From contig JANRJB010000123.1 in the NCBI GenBank assembly GCA_033764265.1, positions 1 to 19,495 of the forward strand: DNA of 19,495 nucleotides, written 5' to 3'. This DNA is from VGEM01 sp033764265. GTDB taxonomy: Bacteria > Pseudomonadota > Alphaproteobacteria > Rhodospirillales > Rhodospirillaceae. Shown piece by piece: positions 15,210 through 19,495 of this stretch. The stretch's first letter is position 1. Each line of letters starts with the position of its first letter. Both the position numbers and the translations under genes were made by a program. The notes under the pieces are model-generated. The model did not search any database and was not told the origin of the DNA. It saw only the letters and a program-made list of their open reading frames with translations.

Positions 15210-15812
15210 ATGTATTCCGTGCGGTTGTCGGTGGGGATGTTGGCGGGATTGGCGTTTTCGCTGGGCCTGTTCAGCCTGTTGCACACGTTGGTCAGCGCCG
15301 AACTCAACATCGGCCCTCAGCTCGAGACGCGGCGCATCGAGTTTTCGCGCCAGCGCGCCGATTCCGACCTGCAGTCTAAGCGCGATGAGAAGGTCGAACG
15401 CGAGAAGCCGCCGCCGGCCCCTGAAATTCCCCAATTGGCGCTGAACCGCGGCGGTCTCGATGGCGCGTCCACCGCATTTACGCCGATGATCGATCCGCGC
15501 AGCGCGCTGTCGAAGATGACGATGTCGGCGGGGTCGGACCGCGAAGTGCTGCCGCTGGTGCGCATTCCGCCGGAATACCCGGCGCGTGCCGCCAGCCGCG
15601 GGATCGAGGGCTGGGTGCAGGTTCAGTTCACCATCTCGGTGACCGGGCAAGTCAAGAACCCGGTCGTGGTCAAGTCTGAGCCGGGCGAGATTTTCGACGA
15701 CGCCGCGCTCAAGGCCATCTCCCGGTGGCGCTACAACCCGAAGGTCGAGGGCGGCGTCGCGGTCGAGCGCGTCGGCGTCCAGACCGTGATCCGGTTCGAG
15801 CTGGAGAAGTGA
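15210..15812 (+). CDS. tonB: TonB energy transducer (short, TonB2-like)
   Basis: TonB protein of 200 aa. One N-terminal membrane helix (about 5-29) includes Ser22 and His25, similar to the Ser/His pair that E. coli TonB needs in its helix. A short periplasmic linker with only a small Pro-rich stretch (EREKPPPAPEIPQ, 63-75) follows. The C-terminal TonB domain (about 110-200) has the typical IPPEYPARAASRGIEGWVQV, with Tyr123-Pro124, and AISRWRYNPKVEGG. The short linker resembles TonB2-type proteins, where accessory periplasmic factors are thought to help span the periplasm. It is 16 bp after exbD-2 and is the only TonB in the window, so it is the likely partner of the TonB-dependent receptor at 2106-4688. 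Confidence 0.95.
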   Translation: MYSVRLSVGMLAGLAFSLGLFSLLHTLVSAELNIGPQLETRRIEFSRQRADSDLQSKRDEKVEREKPPPAPEIPQLALNRGGLDGASTAFTPMIDPRSALSKMTMSAGSDREVLPLVRIPPEYPARAASRGIEGWVQVQFTISVTGQVKNPVVVKSEPGEIFDDAALKAISRWRYNPKVEGGVAVERVGVQTVIRFELEK

Positions 15813-15814
15813 CC

Positions 15815-17086
15815 ATGCCCGGCAGATCGTTCAGAGGAAAGCTTCGCGCGTCGCTGCTTGTCTCGGTTTTGCTGGTTGCCGGCGCTACGGCCGCGCTGGC
15901 CCAGAACAAGGACGAGAAAGCGCCCCCGCCGCCGAGCATCGACGCGGCCACCGGGAAGGTGCTGAGCGAGGCAATCGAGCTCCTCAATACCGAGAACTAC
16001 AAGGCCGCGGCCGACAAGATTGCAACGCTGAAGCTGGAGGAATTGAGCCCGTTCGAGCGCAGCAAAGTCGAGCAAATCCTGATCAGCATCTCGATCGCAA
16101 ACGAGGATTACGCCGGGGCCCGGCGCCACATCGAAGCGGCGATCGCGGCCGGCGGGTTGAACGAACAGGAGATTTCGCAGATCAAGTATCAGCGCGCGCA
16201 ACTGTTCATCCAGGAGGAAAACTGGAAAGAAGGCGCGAAGGCCCTGGAAGAATGGATCGCGGCGGAGCCCAAGCCGAACTCGGCGGCGTATTACCTGCTG
16301 GCGATCGCCTACTATCAGATGGAAGACCTCGACCGCGCGTTGGCGCCGGCCAAGAAGGCGGTCGAACTGATGGACAAGCCGCAGGAGGGCTGGATTAACC
16401 TGCTGGTCGCGTTGTACCTCCAGAAATCGATGTATCGCGAGGCCGTACCGCACCTCGAGAAGTTGATCGCGGTCGCGCCGACAAAGAAGAACTACTGGCT
16501 GCAATTGTCGGCGGTTTACCAGCAGCTGGAGGAGTATGGCCCTGCGCTCGCCCTGACCCAGTTGGCCTACGACAACGGACTGCTCGACGAAGACAACGAT
16601 TTGCGCCGGCTCGCCGATCTGCAGCTGTTCAACGGCGTACCGTACCGATGCGGCCTCTTGCTCGAAGGCGCGATCGAGAAGAAGCGGCTCAAGGTCGACG
16701 ACAAGGCTTACGAGAAACTGGCCAATTGCTGGATCGCGGCGGGTGAATTCGACAAGTCGATCGCGCCGTTGCAGCGGGCCGGAGAAATCTCGGGCAACGG
16801 CGACATGTACGTCCGCCTGGGCGAAATCCACGTGCAGCGCGAGGACTGGCCGGCGGCCGTAACGGCCCTGCGTGAGGCCATCGACAAGGGCAAACTGAAG
16901 GATGCGGCCAACGCCCAGCTGCTGATGGGAATCTCACTTTACAATCAGAAGAAATACAAGGAAGCGCTCGGCTGGTTCGAGCGGCTACCGAAGACCGAGA
17001 AGTATCGGCAGATGTCGGCGGGCTACATTCAGCTCATCCAAAACCAGTTGCAACAGGCCGAGCTCGAACAGAGCCGCAGCGGATAG
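15815..17086 (+). CDS. Exported tetratricopeptide-repeat protein of the TonB operon
   Basis: Periplasmic TPR protein of 423 aa. It has a signal peptide (KLRASLLVSVLLVAGATAA, cleavage near ALA at residue 29) and no lipobox Cys at the cleavage site. About ten helix-turn-helix repeats of TPR type fill residues 45-410, for example YYLLAIAYYQMEDLDRALAP and NAQLLMGISLYNQKKYKEAL. Such proteins are scaffolds for protein contact. A TPR gene after tonB is a recurring part of TtpC-type TonB operons, where it may help TonB2 engage receptors; that role is known only in part. The ATG is 2 bp after the tonB stop with GGAG eight bases upstream, so translation is coupled. Confidence 0.92.
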   Translation: MPGRSFRGKLRASLLVSVLLVAGATAALAQNKDEKAPPPPSIDAATGKVLSEAIELLNTENYKAAADKIATLKLEELSPFERSKVEQILISISIANEDYAGARRHIEAAIAAGGLNEQEISQIKYQRAQLFIQEENWKEGAKALEEWIAAEPKPNSAAYYLLAIAYYQMEDLDRALAPAKKAVELMDKPQEGWINLLVALYLQKSMYREAVPHLEKLIAVAPTKKNYWLQLSAVYQQLEEYGPALALTQLAYDNGLLDEDNDLRRLADLQLFNGVPYRCGLLLEGAIEKKRLKVDDKAYEKLANCWIAAGEFDKSIAPLQRAGEISGNGDMYVRLGEIHVQREDWPAAVTALREAIDKGKLKDAANAQLLMGISLYNQKKYKEALGWFERLPKTEKYRQMSAGYIQLIQNQLQQAELEQSRSG

Positions 17087-17094
17087 GGGCGTTC

Positions 17095-17784
17095 ATGCCG
17101 ATTCTGTGTCGCACGCGGCCGCTGTTCGCCGCTTTGGGCCTGGTGCTTGCGGTGGTGGTGGCCGACGGCCCCGCACGCGCACAGCCTGCGGCTGCAGGCA
17201 ACGCCGCCGCGTTCGCAGCGGTCAGTGGCGAGGCCGACAGCATCGAGCGCAACATCGCGTTTCTGCGGCGTTACGTGGAGGTCCAAACCGGTGAGATTTC
17301 CACCCTGGAAGGGCAATTGGCGAGCCTCGAGCCGACCGCCGCCGCGCTGCCGGGTTTGATGCAACAGATGATGGATCAGTTCGCGGCGTTCGTGGCGGCC
17401 GATCTCCCGTTCCTGCCGGAAGAGCGGGCACAGCGCGTCGAACGCCTGCGCGAGATGATGGCGCAAGCCGAGACCCCTACCGCGGAAAAGTTCAGGCGCT
17501 TGCTGGAGGCCTATCAGATTGAAGCCGAATACGGCCGGACCATGGAAGCGTATGCCGGCACTCTGGAAGGCAAGAGCTATGTGCAGTTCTTGCGCCTGGG
17601 GCGGGTTGCGTTGATGTACGCGACGGCCGACGGACTGGATGCCGGATACTGGGACGCAACGCAAAAAACTTGGATTTCCGATCCCGACAACAAGGCCAAC
17701 ATCGAGCAGGCCATTCGTATCGCCAAGCAGGAAGTGACCGCCGACCTGGTGACGATTCCCCTGCCTGCGGCTCAGAAGAGGTAA
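17095..17784 (+). CDS. DUF3450 family periplasmic coiled-coil protein (copy B)
   Basis: Second DUF3450 protein, 229 aa, shorter than copy A because the coiled coil is shorter. It has a signal peptide (LFAALGLVLAVVVADGPARA), then a coiled coil at about 44-90. The conserved C-terminal domain carries ADLPFLPEERAQRVERLR (102-119), LLEAYQIEAEYGRTM (136-150), VALMYATADG and GYWDATQKTW. These match copy A motif for motif, showing shared ancestry, but the rest has diverged strongly. The ATG follows the TPR gene by 8 bp with AGGGGC upstream. It is 2-8 bp from the following TtpC gene, repeating the pairing seen at the operon head. Confidence 0.92.
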   Translation: MPILCRTRPLFAALGLVLAVVVADGPARAQPAAAGNAAAFAAVSGEADSIERNIAFLRRYVEVQTGEISTLEGQLASLEPTAAALPGLMQQMMDQFAAFVAADLPFLPEERAQRVERLREMMAQAETPTAEKFRRLLEAYQIEAEYGRTMEAYAGTLEGKSYVQFLRLGRVALMYATADGLDAGYWDATQKTWISDPDNKANIEQAIRIAKQEVTADLVTIPLPAAQKR

Positions 17785-17792
17785 CGGTGGCG

Positions 17793-19244
17793 ATGTCGAC
17801 GTTCAGACCGGTTGCCCTCAAGCGTATTGGCGTGGCGGCCGCCATCCTATGTGCGGTCGCTACCGGCGCCTGGGCTCAGGCGCAGCCGGCCGGGCAGGGC
17901 GCCGCCCCGGCGGCAACCGCACCGGCCGCTGCTGCGACCGCGCCCGTGGTGGCGTTCCCCAACCTGTCGCAGATCGTGCAGCGCAGCCGCGAGGCGGAAC
18001 GCAAAATCAATCAGGACCGCGAGGCGCGATTCCAGTCCGACTTGCGCAGTCAGGAAGAAAAGACCCGTCAGGCGATCGCGCGGCGTAACGCCGCCGAAGC
18101 CCGCAGCGCCGCACTCGACAAGGCCTATGCCGAGAATGATGCGCGCATTGCCGAAGTGAATGAACTTCTCACGCAGAAGGCGGGCAACTTGGGCGAGCTG
18201 TTTGGCGTCACCCGCCAGGTGGCCGGCGACGCCGCCACCGTCCTTCAGGCATCGCTGCTCACCACTGAGTTCAAGGGGCTCGAGACCGAAGAGCGGTCCG
18301 ACTTTTTACGCCGCCTGGCCGGCGCCAAGGAGTTGCCGTCGCTGCCAGAACTGGAGCGCATGTGGCAGGAGCTGCTGCGCGAGATGGTGTCGTCGGGAAA
18401 AGTGGTGGCTTATCGCGCGCCCGTGGCCCAGATCGACGAGACGGTCAGGGAAGACGTGACTGTGGTGCGCGTGGGGCCATTCACGGCCGTCGCCGACGGC
18501 AAGTACCTGGGCTATACGCCGGGCGCCAGAATGCTGACCGCGCTTGACGGTTCACTTGGACCCGGCAACGAGGCACTGGCGCGCGGGTTGGAACAGTCAC
18601 TCGGTAAAGGCGGATATGTTCCGGCCGTCGTCGACCCCGCCCGCGGTTCCATCATGGGCCTGCTGCTCGACCGCCCGACCGTCGTGCAACGCATCCAGCA
18701 CGGCGAAGCGGTGGGCTATGTCATCCTTGCCGTCGGCTTTCTCGGGGTCGCGCTGGCGATGGTCCAAGGGGCATTCCTCATCCTCACGCGCGGCAAGGTG
18801 CGCCGCCAGCTGCAAAATATCGACCATCCGACCGACGACAACCCGCTCGGCCGCGTCCTGATCGCCGGTCAGAAGGCCAAAGCGGCGCGGGTCTCTGCCG
18901 AGGTTCTGGAACTGCAGATCTCGGAAGCCGTGTTGCGCGAGTTGCCGGCGCTCGAGCGGTTTCAGTCGTTCCTGCGCCTCGCGGTGTCCGCCGGGCCGCT
19001 TCTGGGCCTGATCGGTACCGTGATCGGCATGATCATCACCTTCCAGGTGATCGTCGCTTCGGGAACCAGCGATCCGAAGCTCATGGCCACCGGAATCGGT
19101 CAGGCCATGATCGCCACGGTGCTTGGCCTGGGCATCGCGATTCCGCTGTTGTTCATCAATTCCTGGCTGGGCGCACTGTCGCGCAAGGTGATCCAGGTTC
19201 TGGACGAGGAAAGCCAGGCGCTGCTGAGCAAATCGCTCACCTGA
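17793..19244 (+). CDS. ttpC: TtpC-like MotA/TolQ/ExbB family protein with long periplasmic domain (copy B)
   Basis: Second TtpC-type protein, 483 aa. Architecture equals copy A: signal peptide (1-28), an Ala/Pro-rich spacer, coiled coil at about 58-125, a periplasmic domain ending VVDPARGSIMGLLLDRPT, a membrane helix at about 306-332, and a MotA/TolQ/ExbB core at about 390-470 with GPLLGLIGTVIGM and GIGQAMIATVLGL. As in copy A, the position of ExbB Glu176 is Gln437, while Thr409 and Thr442 are kept. An in-frame GTG at 17787 has better spacing from AGAGG and would add two residues. It is the last gene of the operon and is followed by a hairpin terminator. It may have a different partner or condition of use from copy A; that is inferred. 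Confidence 0.93.
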   Translation: MSTFRPVALKRIGVAAAILCAVATGAWAQAQPAGQGAAPAATAPAAAATAPVVAFPNLSQIVQRSREAERKINQDREARFQSDLRSQEEKTRQAIARRNAAEARSAALDKAYAENDARIAEVNELLTQKAGNLGELFGVTRQVAGDAATVLQASLLTTEFKGLETEERSDFLRRLAGAKELPSLPELERMWQELLREMVSSGKVVAYRAPVAQIDETVREDVTVVRVGPFTAVADGKYLGYTPGARMLTALDGSLGPGNEALARGLEQSLGKGGYVPAVVDPARGSIMGLLLDRPTVVQRIQHGEAVGYVILAVGFLGVALAMVQGAFLILTRGKVRRQLQNIDHPTDDNPLGRVLIAGQKAKAARVSAEVLELQISEAVLRELPALERFQSFLRLAVSAGPLLGLIGTVIGMIITFQVIVASGTSDPKLMATGIGQAMIATVLGLGIAIPLLFINSWLGALSRKVIQVLDEESQALLSKSLT

Positions 19245-19259
19245 ACGGCGGAATCGCGC

Positions 19260-19277
19260 ACGGCGACGCGCCGTTTT
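19260..19277 (+). terminator. Intrinsic terminator of the TonB operon
   Basis: ACGGCG (19260-19265), loop ACG, CGCCGT (19269-19274) form a 6-bp G+C-rich stem directly followed by TTTT ending at 19277. It lies 15 bp after the last stop codon of the nine-gene operon, as expected for a Rho-independent terminator, although the stem and T-run are short. Confidence 0.6.
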
Positions 19278-19448
19278 CGCGAATCCTACATGCCCGATGG
19301 AATCATCTACGAAAATACTATGGGGCGTGACCGATCCTCGAATGGATTCACTATCGGGCCTCGGACTAAGACTGCGCCGTCGAATCGAGCACACCTGATC
19401 GTTCGACGCCCGCCGCACCGGTTACCTCTCATTGACGCCCGTCGGAAT

Positions 19449-19475
19449 ATTGGGGCCGTGATGAGTTTCCCCAAT
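19449..19475. repeat. Perfect inverted repeat near the window end
   Basis: ATTGGGG (19449-19455) and CCCCAAT (19469-19475) form a perfect 7-bp dyad with a 13-nt spacer containing GTGATG. The stretch from the terminator to here has no gene that I can support. The dyad may be an operator or leader structure for a gene beyond the window. Confidence 0.3.
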
Positions 19476-19495
19476 CGCTGCGGCGGGCCGATCGG

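Noticed and set aside
15731..16831. Minus-strand open frame of 366 codons antisense to the TPR gene
   Set aside because: Leu/Arg/Val-rich shadow of a repeat protein with no independent support.
1..19495. tRNA, rRNA, CRISPR array, IS element or prophage genes
   Set aside because: No transposase or integrase, no regularly spaced repeats and no RNA gene signatures were seen.

Overview
The window is GC-rich DNA (mostly well above 60% G+C by eye) from a Gram-negative bacterium with an outer membrane. It carries a TonB-dependent receptor, a complete TonB energising operon, a Tat-exported phosphatase and a TRAP-type transporter gene. The TonB operon follows the DUF3450-TtpC-ExbB-ExbD-TonB-TPR plan known from Vibrio TonB2-type systems. 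That makes a gammaproteobacterium the best guess, with an alphaproteobacterium as the alternative; the sequence alone does not settle it. No rRNA, tRNA, IS element or CRISPR array was seen.

Region 1 (about 87-7304) looks like a scavenging module for phosphorylated compounds. An RpiR/SIS-type regulator (+) converges on a NagD-like HAD phosphatase (-). Divergent from the HAD gene is a + strand series: TonB-dependent receptor, Tat-exported PhoD-type phosphatase, and a secreted calcineurin-like metallophosphoesterase. The HAD/receptor intergenic region holds a TGAA-N5-TTCA dyad that could be an operator for the RpiR regulator. The receptor mRNA leader contains a perfect 9-bp hairpin. The metallophosphoesterase is visibly poorer in G+C than its neighbours.

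Region 2 (7305-7670) is a gap between convergent genes with only weak features. Region 3 (7671-11372, - strand) is a three-gene operon: a TRAP large permease (DctM) with no DctP or DctQ beside it, then a KdpD-like histidine kinase lacking the N-terminal KdpD/USP potassium-sensing part, then a KdpE-like response regulator. No kdpFABC genes are present.

Region 4 (11620-19244, + strand) is a nine-gene TonB operon: DUF3450-A, TtpC-A, ExbB, ExbD-1, ExbD-2, TonB, TPR lipoprotein-like/periplasmic protein, DUF3450-B, TtpC-B. The spacings are short or overlapping (from an 11-bp overlap to a 21-bp gap). It ends with a hairpin plus T-tract terminator at 19260-19277. A 39-bp inverted repeat sits just upstream of the operon. 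The DUF3450-TtpC pair occurs at both ends of the operon, and there are two ExbD paralogues but one short ExbB and one TonB. This suggests a multi-component proton-driven motor that could energise the receptor of region 1, among others.
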